Numbered from the stretch's first letter, positions 53,404-62,429 are shown. The stretch: 64,000 bases of DNA from Bacillus timonensis (GCF_000285535.1 NZ_HE610990.1:1-64000); one strand, 5' to 3'. Made by a program: numbers and translations. Notes: generated by a model not told the origin, from the letters alone.

Positions 53404-54669
53404 TTATCTAATTTGACCATTTCCTGTCATTAAAAATTTTACGGTGGTTAAGGCCGGTAACCCCATTGGACCACGAGCATGTAGTTTCTGAGTTGAAATA
53501 CCTATCTCCGCCCCAAATCCGAGTGCCCCACCATCTGTAAATCTAGTAGAAGCATTATGATAGATTGCAGAGGCATCAACGAGTTTCATAAATACAGCTG
53601 CAGTGTCTTGATTTTCGGTGATAATCGCTTCTGAGTGCTTTGTCCCATATTGTTCAATATGCCCAATTGCTTCATGAACATCGTCCACAATCTTCATTGC
53701 GATGTGTAAGCTTAAATATTCATTCGCCCAATCCTCTTCACCAGCTGGAATGGCATTTGGGATAATCGAAGTTGTCTGCTTATCCCCATGAACGGTAATT
53801 GAATGTTCCTGTAATGTCTCTATAAGAGCATCCTTATGTTCAAGCACCCAATCCTTATGTACAAGGACCGTTTCTGCAGCATTACAAACAGCTGGACGAT
53901 TGGTTTTTGCATTTACTAAAATAGGCAATGCTTTATGAACATCAGCTTTAGAATCTATATACACATGGCAGTTTCCAACGCCTGTTTCAAGTACAGGAAC
54001 TGTCGCATTTTTAACTACCGTTTGAATTAAGGACGCTCCCCCTCGCGGAATAAGCACATCAATATATTCTTTCATTGTAAAAAGTTGCTTGGTTGCCTCT
54101 CTATCCGTACTTGCGATAAATTGAACAGCTTCCTTTGGTATTTTCGTATGTTCAAGTGCATATTGAATGGCTTCAACAATTGCCCAATTAGTATGAATGG
54201 CAGATGAACCACCTTTTAAAACAATCGCATTGCCTGATTTTAACGCAAGTCCGGTTGCATCAACTGTTACGTTCGGGCGAGCTTCATAGATCATCCCGAT
54301 AACACCCAATGGGACCGTTACCTTTTTCACTTGTAAACCATTCTCTAATGTCCAATCCGAGATGACTTTGTCAGTTGGATCCTCTAGAGATGCAACCTGC
54401 CGAAGTCCCTCAGCAAAATCAAAGACACGTTCTTTTGTTAACGTTAAGCGGTCCAAAAATGCAGGAGTGTATCCTGCTTCTTGCCCTTTTTGTAAATCCA
54501 GCTTATTCGCTTCTAAAATGGACCCATAACCCGCTTCCAAATGTTCTGCTAAAATATATAAGGCCCTGTTTTTATCCTCTGTTGATAAAACACTTACTTG
54601 TTTTGCTGCCTTTTTTGCTTCACGCGCTTGCGCTCTAATATCTATATTGTCTTTTACTAAAGTCACCAA
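53404..54669 (-). CDS. proA: Gamma-glutamyl phosphate reductase
   Basis: A 421-residue aldehyde-dehydrogenase-fold enzyme, second step of proline synthesis. VPLGVIGMIYEARPNVTVDA, LKGGSSAIHTN, the catalytic Cys in RPAVCNAAETVLVH, and ARGPMGLPALTTVKF are present. It follows proB after 9 bp. Confidence 0.96.
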   Translation of the reverse strand: MVTLVKDNIDIRAQAREAKKAAKQVSVLSTEDKNRALYILAEHLEAGYGSILEANKLDLQKGQEAGYTPAFLDRLTLTKERVFDFAEGLRQVASLEDPTDKVISDWTLENGLQVKKVTVPLGVIGMIYEARPNVTVDATGLALKSGNAIVLKGGSSAIHTNWAIVEAIQYALEHTKIPKEAVQFIASTDREATKQLFTMKEYIDVLIPRGGASLIQTVVKNATVPVLETGVGNCHVYIDSKADVHKALPILVNAKTNRPAVCNAAETVLVHKDWVLEHKDALIETLQEHSITVHGDKQTTSIIPNAIPAGEEDWANEYLSLHIAMKIVDDVHEAIGHIEQYGTKHSEAIITENQDTAAVFMKLVDASAIYHNASTRFTDGGALGFGAEIGISTQKLHARGPMGLPALTTVKFLMTGNGQIR

Positions 54670-54678
54670 ATTCCTCCT

Positions 54679-55800
54679 TTACACTCCAATTGATATTGGA
54701 GCATCAATATGACAGACAAAGTCTCCCATTTCAATAATGACTGTGGAATCCATTACTTGATCGGTTTTATCCTGTAGCATTTGATTCAACCCTGAAGAAG
54801 AAACCTTCACCACACCACGGGCAATTTCTTCCCCTTCCATGTCCATTACACGGACTACTGCGCCTTTTTCAAATTTGCCTTTTACTAGATGAATTTCCTT
54901 TAAGCGTAGGCTTTTTCTTTTTTTCACCATTCGGTCCGCCGCATGTGGATTTATGATAATTTCACCTTTAGAACCTGAGTGAAAGGCAATCCATTTTTTC
55001 TTTTGATTAAGGGTGGTCACTGTTTTTTCACAAGTAAAATACGTGCCAGTTGCCTTTTTTTCAACGGCATCCACAATAATATCCTCTTTATTCGCATTTC
55101 CTAAAAAGGTTGAGATGCCTGAAGCCATCGCAATCTTCACGGCTTCAATTTTTGATTTCATGCCGCCTGTTCCAACTGCACTACCAGAACCACCTGCAGC
55201 ATTTTCGATTTCATTGGTAATTTCAGAAACATGATTAATTAAAGTAGCATCCTCATGTATAGTCGGGTTTTTATCATATAAACCATCTATATCAGATAAA
55301 ATGACTAGTTGGTCGGCATCTACTAATCCAGCAACTTTTGCCGCCAATGTGTCATTATCACCAAAATTCAAACGCTCAGTTGAGAGCGTATCGTTCTCAT
55401 TCACGATGGGAATAATCCCTCTTTCTAATAAGACGTTCAAGGTGTTGTGAACGTTTTGATATCTTGATTCATCCAAAAAGTCACTTCTTAAAATCAAGAT
55501 TTGCGAAGCCACATATCCGTGAGATAAAAAAAGGTGAGAATAGGATTCGATTAATAATCCTTGGCCAATGGAAGCCGCTGCCTGTTTTTCTGGTAAGGAA
55601 ACAGGGCGTTTCAAACATCCTAGCTTTCTATATCCAGCAGCAACTGCACCTGATGAAACAAGTACAACCTCATGCCCCGCATCCTTTAGCTTAGCAATCT
55701 CGTTCGCTAGCTTTTCTAGCTTAATCTTACTAATTTCCCCGTGACGGCTCGTTAATGAGCTACTTCCAATCTTTATGACAACTCTCTTTTCTATAGGCAT
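54679..55800 (-). CDS. proB: Glutamate 5-kinase
   Basis: A 373-residue enzyme for the first step of proline synthesis: amino-acid kinase domain (VVIKIGSSSLT, ENDTLSTERLNFGDNDTLAA, GTGGMKSKIEA) and a C-terminal PUA domain (about 280-365). PUA-containing ProB is usually feedback-inhibited by proline. I find no T-box before it, unlike B. subtilis proBA. Confidence 0.96.
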   Translation of the reverse strand: MPIEKRVVIKIGSSSLTSRHGEISKIKLEKLANEIAKLKDAGHEVVLVSSGAVAAGYRKLGCLKRPVSLPEKQAAASIGQGLLIESYSHLFLSHGYVASQILILRSDFLDESRYQNVHNTLNVLLERGIIPIVNENDTLSTERLNFGDNDTLAAKVAGLVDADQLVILSDIDGLYDKNPTIHEDATLINHVSEITNEIENAAGGSGSAVGTGGMKSKIEAVKIAMASGISTFLGNANKEDIIVDAVEKKATGTYFTCEKTVTTLNQKKKWIAFHSGSKGEIIINPHAADRMVKKRKSLRLKEIHLVKGKFEKGAVVRVMDMEGEEIARGVVKVSSSGLNQMLQDKTDQVMDSTVIIEMGDFVCHIDAPISIGV

Positions 55801-55938
55801 CCGATCAATCCTTATCTGTTTTTGTTTTGATTGCCGGACGATAACGAACTTTTAGATGGTATTCAAAAAAAGGCGCATCCCTCTCTTCGAACACGCACTT
55901 TTACAAGCGCTTATCGCCGGTAAAAGGTATTTTTTATG
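55801..55938. other. Gap between proC and proB
   Basis: About 138 bp with no terminator that I can support, so proC, proB and proA may be one transcript. ATTCAAAAAAAGG...CTTCGAAC (55861-55892) is faintly like the ends of the interspersed repeat, but too diverged to call. Confidence 0.4.
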
Positions 55939-56790
55939 TTAAACAGCTTGAACCTTTTCCTTAGTGCCTTCAAGCTGCGAGCTTATCTCATGTGAACGCT
56001 TCGCCGCATGTTTAATAGCTTGTGAGATAGCCTTTCCGCCACCATTCTTTTCTAATGCTGTTAAACCGGCAGCTGTCGTTCCGTTTGGTGAGGTCACATT
56101 TTCTCGTAATGTTGTGGGAGTCTCACCCTGTTGTTGAATCATTTTCGCCGCTCCCACAATTGTTTGAGCAATAATATCTCTTGTTACTTTTTCCGGTAAA
56201 CCGGCCTTTCTGACAGTTGCCTCCATATGCTCCATTAGGTAATAAATATAAGCTGGACCACTACCCGCAACCCCTGTAAAAATATCCATTTGTTCTTCTG
56301 GAATCTCATATACTTTGCCAATTGATTCAAGTAGTTCTTTTGCTAGTAACATACTTTCATTATTTGTATAAGAACCGGCTGAAATAGCCGTTGCAGACTC
56401 TCCAATCATGCTAGATGTATTCGGCATCACCCTAATTACCTGTTGCCCCGCTGGTAAATGCTGCTCCATAAAAGTTGTGGTGATACCCGCTAACACGGAT
56501 AAAACGAGTTGGTTCGGTTGAAGTGAATCTTTGATGGACTGTAATGCAATTTCTGCATCTTTAGGTTTCATTGCGAGGACTATTATATCGATATTCTGTA
56601 GGTTTAGATGTTGGCTTTTTAAACCCTTTATCTTATAATCTGCTTCAAGCTGTTGTAATCTTTCTGTATTTGTACTGTTGGTAACAATAATTTGATTAGG
56701 CGGAACTTTTCCGGCTGCAACAATTCCTGAGATCATTGCTTCTGCCATTGATCCTGCCCCTATAAAAGCTACTGTTTTTTCATATAACAT
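55939..56790 (-). CDS. proC: Pyrroline-5-carboxylate reductase
   Basis: A 283-residue NADPH-dependent enzyme, last step of proline synthesis. The nucleotide loop is VAFIGAGSMAEAMISG, and the C-terminal signature VTSPNGTTAAGLTALEKNG is complete. ATG at 56790 is chosen because AAGGGAG precedes it; a frame open 24 codons further upstream runs through a repeat-like sequence. Confidence 0.95.
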   Translation of the reverse strand: MLYEKTVAFIGAGSMAEAMISGIVAAGKVPPNQIIVTNSTNTERLQQLEADYKIKGLKSQHLNLQNIDIIVLAMKPKDAEIALQSIKDSLQPNQLVLSVLAGITTTFMEQHLPAGQQVIRVMPNTSSMIGESATAISAGSYTNNESMLLAKELLESIGKVYEIPEEQMDIFTGVAGSGPAYIYYLMEHMEATVRKAGLPEKVTRDIIAQTIVGAAKMIQQQGETPTTLRENVTSPNGTTAAGLTALEKNGGGKAISQAIKHAAKRSHEISSQLEGTKEKVQAV

Positions 56791-56809
56791 CCAATGTCTC
56801 CCTTGTAAA

Positions 56810-56840
56810 GATGTCAAAAAGTGTATCCTCCTTTTTGAAC
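56810..56840 (+). repeat. Minimal derivative of the interspersed repeat
   Basis: GATGTCAAAAAGTGTATCCTCCTTTTTGAAC joins the left end (GATGT-CAAAAAG) and the right end (CCTCCTTTTTGAAC) of copies A-C with the whole middle missing. It can fold as a hairpin just upstream of the proC ribosome binding site. Confidence 0.55.
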
Positions 56841-57211
56841 ATTCACTCATATTTTTTAACAACGTCCCTATCGTAACATCTTACAAATCATTATCAAGGG
56901 GTTCTCGGAAAGTCATGTGCATATGATTCAATTAGTTAGTGTAAACGCTACCAAAGAAAGCTAATTACCTCAGACCATCTATTATCCGCTTAAACAAGAG
57001 CTAAGGATAGAATATGAGATTTGGACAAGTTTCTAGGAATGTCGAGCTTTGGCGCATTTTGTGGAGGCCTAGGGGTAGTTCATTCTTATCCCCAAAATAG
57101 AAATCAATGAAAAAGGAAAAATCACCAATTGCTATCATTTTTTACTATCTGCCAGTTTCAAACAGATTCCCTCTTCCAAATCGTGGTAAACTACAATGGG
57201 AGGGATGTGGA
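56841..57211. other. Intergenic region proC / MOSC gene with a cre-like site
   Basis: About 370 bp, no gene seen. TGTAAACGCTACCA (56940-56953) matches the cre pattern TGWNANCGNTNWCA at 13 of 14 positions; which gene it would affect is unclear. The rest is AT-rich and unremarkable. Confidence 0.45.
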
Positions 57212-57922
57212 ATGATTAATCAACCTTACATAAAGCAATTATTTATTGGTAAACCCAAAACAATGGGCAATCAAAATGCAACAAAACGAATGGATAAAGA
57301 ATGGACAAGTGGGATATGTAAAGAGCCGGTCCATAATCCGATTATGCTCGGAAAAGAAAATTTAGAAGGAGACGGCCAAGCCGATTTAAAAAATCATGGC
57401 GGTCCTGAGAAAGCAGTCCTTGCCTATACAGCAACTCATTATGAAAAATGGCAAAGTGAATTGAAAAACGATCAGATTCAAGCAGGAGCCATGGGAGAAA
57501 ACTTTTCAGTTGTTGGCCTTGATGAATCCACTGTTTGTATTGGAGATATATATGAAGTTGGTGAGGCTTTGGTTCAAGTATCTCAACCACGTCAACCATG
57601 TTGGAAACCAGCACGACGTTATAAAATACTAGACTTTGCATTACAGATTCAAAAAAGCGGACGGACTGGATGGTATTTCCGTGTCGTCAAAGAAGGGATT
57701 GTCAAACAGCACGATAGCATGAAGCTAATCGAGCGTCCTTATCCTGAATGGACAATTGCCCGTTGTAATGAAGTTATGCATGAAAAGAAAGATGATTTGG
57801 AAGCCGTAGCGAAATTAGTTGATTGTAAATACCTCGCTACAAATTGGAAAGAAACATTAACAAAACGACTGCAAGGTGAATCAAAGTCAATCAATAATCG
57901 CGTGTATGGGCCAAATATTTAG
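57212..57922 (+). CDS. MOSC domain protein (YiiM/YflK-like)
   Basis: A 236-residue protein with a MOSC domain at about 50-170: GDGQADLKNHGGPEKAVLAY, GENFSVVGLDESTVCIGDIYEVGE, and the conserved Cys in VSQPRQPCWK, and a C-terminal 3-alpha domain as in YiiM. Members use molybdenum cofactor to reduce N-hydroxylated compounds such as 6-hydroxylaminopurine. ATG at 57212 is chosen because GGGAGGG precedes it; the longer frame begins in noncoding-like sequence. Confidence 0.87.
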   Translation: MINQPYIKQLFIGKPKTMGNQNATKRMDKEWTSGICKEPVHNPIMLGKENLEGDGQADLKNHGGPEKAVLAYTATHYEKWQSELKNDQIQAGAMGENFSVVGLDESTVCIGDIYEVGEALVQVSQPRQPCWKPARRYKILDFALQIQKSGRTGWYFRVVKEGIVKQHDSMKLIERPYPEWTIARCNEVMHEKKDDLEAVAKLVDCKYLATNWKETLTKRLQGESKSINNRVYGPNI

Positions 57923-57966
57923 GTGCCGAAAAAAGCCTCAAAAATAAACTCAATGTCCGAGTACTA

Positions 57967-57995
57967 GTAAAAGCCTTCCGGTTCGTCCGGAAGGC
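57967..57995 (-). terminator. Terminator of the FMN oxidase gene
   Basis: GCCTTCCGG and CCGGAAGGC form a perfect 9-bp stem with a 5-nt loop, followed on the minus strand by TTTTAC. Confidence 0.75.
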
Positions 57996-58032
57996 CGACT
58001 ACCTAAAATGTTCTTCTTTCTAGTCCACCCTA

Positions 58033-59175
58033 TTATGACTTTACTATACGAATTGAAGAAAGATCCTTTACACTAGAAGCACCAGCTAAAGCAATGGATA
58101 CCTTTGTATCTTGAATAAAGTTGCCAATTACTTTCTCTACTCCCTTTTGCCCTGCTGCTGCAAGTCCATATACAAACGGCCTACCAATAAAGACTGCATC
58201 CGCTCCTAATGATAGTGCCTTCACAATATCGGAGCCACGCCGTATTCCACTATCGAATAAAACAGGAATTTCACCCTTTATCTCCTCTACAATATGTGGC
58301 AAGGCGTCAATAGCCGCAATCACGCCATCAAGCTGTCTGCCTCCATGGTTCGAAACAATAATTCCATCTACACCATTGTCAATAGCAAGTCTTGCATCCT
58401 CCGGACTAAGAATGCCTTTGACTAAAATTGGCAAGGTAGTTCGTTCTTTTAATTCAGTGACGTGAGTCCAGTTAAGTGAAGGATGATGAATATTATCCAA
58501 GATTCCTTGAATAATAGACTCTGGATCTTGACTATCTAAGGAAGATAAGAATACAGGGTCCTGTTCATAGTTCGCTTTCCCTACACCCAGCTTTAATGGT
58601 GAAAAACGATTTTTCATATCTTCTTCTCTCCAGCCCAACATAACGGTATCAACAGTCAAAACAATTGCTTCGTAACCTGCTTCCTCAGCTCGTTTTACCA
58701 TATTAAAAGAAACCTCTTTGTTGTTCGACCAATAAAGTTGAAACCATTTCGAGCTATTACCTGATGCCACTTTGACGTCCTCAATTGAATAGCTGGATAC
58801 CGTACTTTGGATAAATGGAACCTGATAAGCTGCGGCAGCTTTAGATACGGCTAATTCTGCCTCTTCATGTGCAAGCTTTAACATTCCAACTGGGGCAAGC
58901 AAAAACGGATAAGGATATGTTTTACCAAACAATGTGATACTTGTATCAATATTTGATACATCTCGTAAAATTCTCGGTATTATGGAGTACTTGGAAAATG
59001 ATTCTTGGTTTTTACGTAAGGTTATTTCTCGACCTGCTCCGGAACGTACATACCCAAAGCCCCCAATGGACATTTTCTTTTCCGCCTCCTGCTCTAGTTC
59101 TTCAAAGGAGACTGGAAAATATTCATCCTTTACAATATTCTCTATGTACGCATCCTTCACTTTTGATGTACTCAT
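58033..59175 (-). CDS. FMN-dependent 2-hydroxy-acid oxidase/dehydrogenase (lactate monooxygenase-like)
   Basis: A 380-residue TIM-barrel flavoprotein of the L-lactate oxidase/glycolate oxidase family. Visible motifs: PFLLAPVGML (FMN), FQLYWSNN, LTVDTVMLGWREEDMKN with substrate Arg, LVKGILSPEDA with the flavin Lys, and SNHGGRQLDG with catalytic His and substrate Arg, then DSGIRRGSD. The extended N-terminus and LTVDTVMLGWRE loop resemble lactate 2-monooxygenases. A SAM-I riboswitch directly upstream implies expression when methionine/SAM is low, which suggests a sulfur-containing 2-hydroxy acid as substrate (inference). It stands alone in its transcript. Confidence 0.88.
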   Translation of the reverse strand: MSTSKVKDAYIENIVKDEYFPVSFEELEQEAEKKMSIGGFGYVRSGAGREITLRKNQESFSKYSIIPRILRDVSNIDTSITLFGKTYPYPFLLAPVGMLKLAHEEAELAVSKAAAAYQVPFIQSTVSSYSIEDVKVASGNSSKWFQLYWSNNKEVSFNMVKRAEEAGYEAIVLTVDTVMLGWREEDMKNRFSPLKLGVGKANYEQDPVFLSSLDSQDPESIIQGILDNIHHPSLNWTHVTELKERTTLPILVKGILSPEDARLAIDNGVDGIIVSNHGGRQLDGVIAAIDALPHIVEEIKGEIPVLFDSGIRRGSDIVKALSLGADAVFIGRPFVYGLAAAGQKGVEKVIGNFIQDTKVSIALAGASSVKDLSSIRIVKS

Positions 59176-59204
59176 TGTATAAAGCCTTCTTTCCTTAATT
59201 TGTT

Positions 59205-59378
59205 AAAAAACGAAAAAACTCTCTTTCAAAAGAAAGAGAGGTATATGAGTTACAAAAACTTTCGTCCCCCCTTATCTTTCAAAACATACATGTTCTGCTG
59301 GAATTAGCACCTTTTCACGTAAAACGTGAACGGTTGCCGAGCTTCAACGGGCCAGTCCCTCCGCTACTCTTGATAAAG
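59205..59378 (-). ncRNA. SAM-I riboswitch (S box) upstream of the FMN oxidase gene
   Basis: Minus-strand reading shows the S-box landmarks in order: AGCGGAGGGACTGGCCC, GAAGCTCGGCAACC, a hairpin with TTCACGTTTTACGTGAA, GGTGCTAATTCC, and then a terminator CTCTCTTTC-TTTT-GAAAGAGAG with a long T-run (59205-59241). The arrangement predicts transcription termination when SAM is bound. Confidence 0.95.
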
Positions 59379-59411
59379 GAAATAAATATGTAGTTCTTCT
59401 AATTATTAACG

Positions 59412-59440
59412 AATTTACAGGATATTTTGATTAATGTCAA
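59412..59440 (-). promoter_or_regulatory. Promoter of the S-box/FMN oxidase transcript
   Basis: On the minus strand -35 TTGACA (59435-59440), 17-nt spacer, -10 TAAATT (59412-59417). Confidence 0.75.
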
Positions 59441-59528
59441 TTTTTATTTCCAAAATTTTAAATCAATTCATAGATATATTAAAATATTATTAGACTAATA
59501 CTGGACTACTGGAATCATGATTACTAAA

Positions 59529-59557
59529 ACGTATTTTTTATACGTAAAGAGTATAAT
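59529..59557 (+). promoter_or_regulatory. Palindrome and -10 box before the MFS gene
   Basis: ACGTATTTTTTATACGT (59529-59545) has perfect 6-bp arms, and TATAAT lies at 59552-59557, 65 bp before the start codon. The palindrome overlaps the expected spacer and -35, a typical operator position. No regulator gene is adjacent. Confidence 0.5.
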
Positions 59558-59622
59558 GGAAGCAGCAATTTATGATCGTATTTACCATTTTATAAATTAG
59601 AATTAAGGGAGCAATTTGCATC

Positions 59623-60854
59623 ATGAACTATATTCGACGTGGGACTTCAGCATTCAAAAAGGCAAACCTCGCCTTGTTTGCAGGGGGATTTAGTACCTTT
59701 GCAATCCTTTGGGGAACACAACCATTATTACCACAAATCTCTAAGGAGTTTCAGATTTCCCCTACCTTATCAAGCCTTAGCCTCTCTACAACCACAATCG
59801 CCTTGGCTATCAGTATGTTAATCGCAGGTTCCTTATCGGAAGTATTCGGACGTAAGTCCATTATGACTATATCTTTACTATCATCATCGATTCTAGCAAT
59901 CGTTACCGCTATTTCTCCAAACTACACCTATTATTACTCGGCCGAATCTTGCAAGGCATAACTCTTGCCGGACTACCGGCTGTAGCCATGGCCTATCTAA
60001 GTGAAGAAATCGAGCCAAAAAGTCTTGGTATGGCTATGGGGCTGTACATTAGCGGAAATTCCATTGGTGGTATGGCCGGTCGGATTATAAGCGGAATCCT
60101 AACCGATCACTTCGGCTGGCATATGGCCTTAATTGGAGTCGGAGTCATCAGTTTTCTTTCTAGTCTAGTATTCTTGTTCATTTTACCACCATCATCAAAC
60201 TTTAAGCCTCAAAAGCTTGCAATTAAAGGATTGGTACACTCAATGTTTAGCCAATTCAAAGAGCCTGGTCTTATTTATTTGTTTATGATTGCCTTTTTAT
60301 TAATGGGAGGTTTTGTATCGCTATATAACTATATTGGGTTTCAACTAATTACCCCTCCTTACTCTTTGAGCCAAACACTAGTCAGTTTTATATTTGTCGT
60401 CTATCTCGTTGGAACATTTAGTTCGACTTGGATGGGAATGCTCGCTGATAAATATGGAAAAAGAAAAATATTACAGTTATCTCTCATCATCTTTTTAATC
60501 GGAGCTTGCTTAACTTTACATCCAAATCTCTGGGTGAAAATTTTAGGAATTGCTATTTTTACTTATGGATTTTTTGCAGGCCATTCAATAGCCAGCGGAT
60601 GGGTAGGAATTATCGCAACACATGATAAAGCACAAGCAGCATCCTTATACCTTTTTTCCTATTATGCGGGATCAAGTATCGGTGGAACCGCAAGTGGTAC
60701 ATTCTACAGTAACTTCGGGTGGAGTGGCGTCGTAACCATGATTACCGTTCTTGGCATTACTTCCGTTGTGGTTTCCATCCGATTAGGAATTATCACAAAA
60801 GCAAATACAAAATGGGCCAGTGGGACAGGTCTATCGTCCAAAAATTTAAGTTAA
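59623..60854 (+). pseudogene. MFS transporter with a frameshift near residue 105
   Basis: Frame one (59623-59961) encodes the first three helices with ALFAGGFSTFAILWGTQPLL and the MFS loop SEVFGRKSIM, then breaks in SPNYTYYYSAESCKA. The other frame (from about 59930) continues as LLLGRILQGITLAGLPAVAM and carries the remaining helices to the normal end. Together they give about 410 residues, a 12-TM drug/metabolite exporter of the YnfM type. One base is missing or two are extra around CCTATTATTACTCGG. It is divergent from the S-box oxidase gene; its substrate is unknown. Confidence 0.85.
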
Positions 60855-60861
60855 TTAAACC

Positions 60862-60890
60862 TTGAAATATATCAGAAAACTTGGTATCAT
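60862..60890 (+). promoter_or_regulatory. Promoter of the ZTP riboswitch/serA transcript
   Basis: -35 TTGAAA (60862-60867), 17-nt spacer, -10 TATCAT (60885-60890), with the riboswitch starting about 15 nt later. Confidence 0.7.
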
Positions 60891-60904
60891 ACTAACAAAT
60901 CAAA

Positions 60905-61012
60905 AAAGGCTATATGTGACTGGCGCACGCGGAGAACCGCGAGGGAGCATATAGTGTCGGAGTCGTTCGCCTGGGCAGAGGTAAGGGAAAGTCCCTTGCC
61001 TCTTTCTGTTTA
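60905..61012 (+). ncRNA. ZTP (pfl) riboswitch upstream of serA
   Basis: The conserved parts are visible: GGCTATATGTGACTGGCG at the 5' side, a small hairpin CGCGGAGAACCGCG, GGGAGCATATAG closing P1, and TTCGCCTGGGCA forming the pseudoknot side. A terminator AGAGGTAAGGGA-AAG-TCCCTTGCCTCT with a T-rich tail follows at once. ZTP/ZMP signals folate (10-formyl-THF) shortage; serine supplies one-carbon units, so control of serA is logical. Confidence 0.85.
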
Positions 61013-61095
61013 ACTACAGCAGATCCAGATTTACGTAAATTCGTATTATATGGTTTTCCAACTTTGAATCTATGATTAAGGGAGAGGTAAACGAG

Positions 61096-62294
61096 ATGAG
61101 CACACTTGTTGAAAAAAAGTAAACACAATTAAAACATTAAATAATATTGCTGAAAGCGGGCTAAAAGTGTTCAACAGTGAACAATTTAATATCGATAATC
61201 AAAGTGAGAACCCTGACGCTATTGTGGTTCGTAGCTTTGATATGCATGATTTAGAGCTTGGCGATAACTTAAAGGCAATTGCACGTGCTGGTGTTGGGGT
61301 CAATAATATTCCAATTCAAAAGTGCACTGAAAAAGGGATTGTTGTTTTTAATACGCCAGGTGCAAATGCTAATGCAGTAAAAGAAATGGTTTTAACTTCT
61401 TTAATGGCTACATCCCGTAATCTTTTTGCAGGTATTTCATGGACAAAAACACTGGAAGACAAAGGTGATGAAATACCAGCACTTGTTGAAAAAGGCAAAA
61501 AGCAATTTGTCGGAAAAGAAATTAAAGGCAAAACTTTAGGTGTTATTGGTTTAGGTGCAATTGGAGCTCTAGTTGCAAACGATGCACTTGATCTAGATAT
61601 GGATGTAATCGGATTTGACCCATTCATCTCAGTTGATACAGCATGGAATCTTTCACGTAATGTTCAGCGTGCAATGTCACTTGAACAGCTATTCGCTGAG
61701 TCTGACTATATAACTGTACATGTGCCATTAACTAAAGATACAAAAGGGATGTTCAACAAAGAAACATTCAGCATTATGAAGCCAGGTGTTCACATTATCA
61801 ACTTCTCTCGTGGAGAACTTGTGAACGAAATCGATATGGCCGTTGCACTTGAAGATGGAATCGTTGGAAAATACATGACCGACTTCCCAAACGAAAATGT
61901 GTTAAAGATGAAAAATACAATTTGTACACCTCACCTTGGTGCTTCAACAAATGAATCTGAAGAAAACTGTGCGATAATGGCAGCTCGTCAAACAAGAGAA
62001 TATTTGCAAACTGGAAATATTAAAAACTCAGTTAATTTTCCAAATGCAGCACTTCCTTATACAGGAAAAACACGTGTGACAGCTTTCCATAAGAACGTAC
62101 CAAACATGGTTGGTCAAATTACATCTGCTATCTCTAACTATGAGTTAAATATCGCTGACATGGTGAACAGAAGCCGTGGCGAATATGCATATACAATGAT
62201 TGACATTGATAATGAAGTTAATGGCGAGATTGTTCCTGGCTTACTAAAAAACATCAAGCAAATTAGCGGAATCATTTCTGCACGTGTGATTTAA
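61096..62294 (+). pseudogene. serA: D-3-phosphoglycerate dehydrogenase gene with a frameshift in codon 8
   Basis: GGGAGAGG precedes ATG at 61096, but the frame reads only MSTLVEKK and stops. One more A in the GAAAAAAAG run would continue as VNTIKTLNNIAESGLKVFN into the long frame. That frame is complete: NAD loop LGVIGLGAIGALVAND, catalytic VNFSRGELVNE and HLGASTNESEENC, and a C-terminal ACT domain (NVPNMVGQITSAISNYELNIADM). The total of about 399 codons matches the short, single-ACT SerA type. As SerA is the entry to serine synthesis, a homopolymer assembly error or slippage is at least as likely as true loss. Controlled by the ZTP riboswitch. Confidence 0.85.
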
Positions 62295-62370
62295 GAAAAA
62301 AGCTAACTATAGAAACATGGTACTTCCGTTACCTTTACCCTCTAGATTTGACAATTTTGATAAAAAAATA

Positions 62371-62399
62371 TTGACTTACTTTTAAATCAAGTTTAATAT
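62371..62399 (+). promoter_or_regulatory. Promoter of the second S-box transcript
   Basis: -35 TTGACT (62371-62376), 17-nt spacer, -10 TAATAT (62394-62399), about 30 nt before the S-box P1 stem. Confidence 0.8.
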
Positions 62400-62429
62400 C
62401 AAAATATTAAATTTAATAAATATTCTCTT

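Noticed and set aside
55801-55938. T-box leader before proB
   Set aside because: No GGTGGTACCGCG core, no stem I motifs and no terminator are present.
60910-61128. Minus-strand 72-codon frame over the serA leader
   Set aside because: It is antisense to a riboswitch whose structure explains the sequence.
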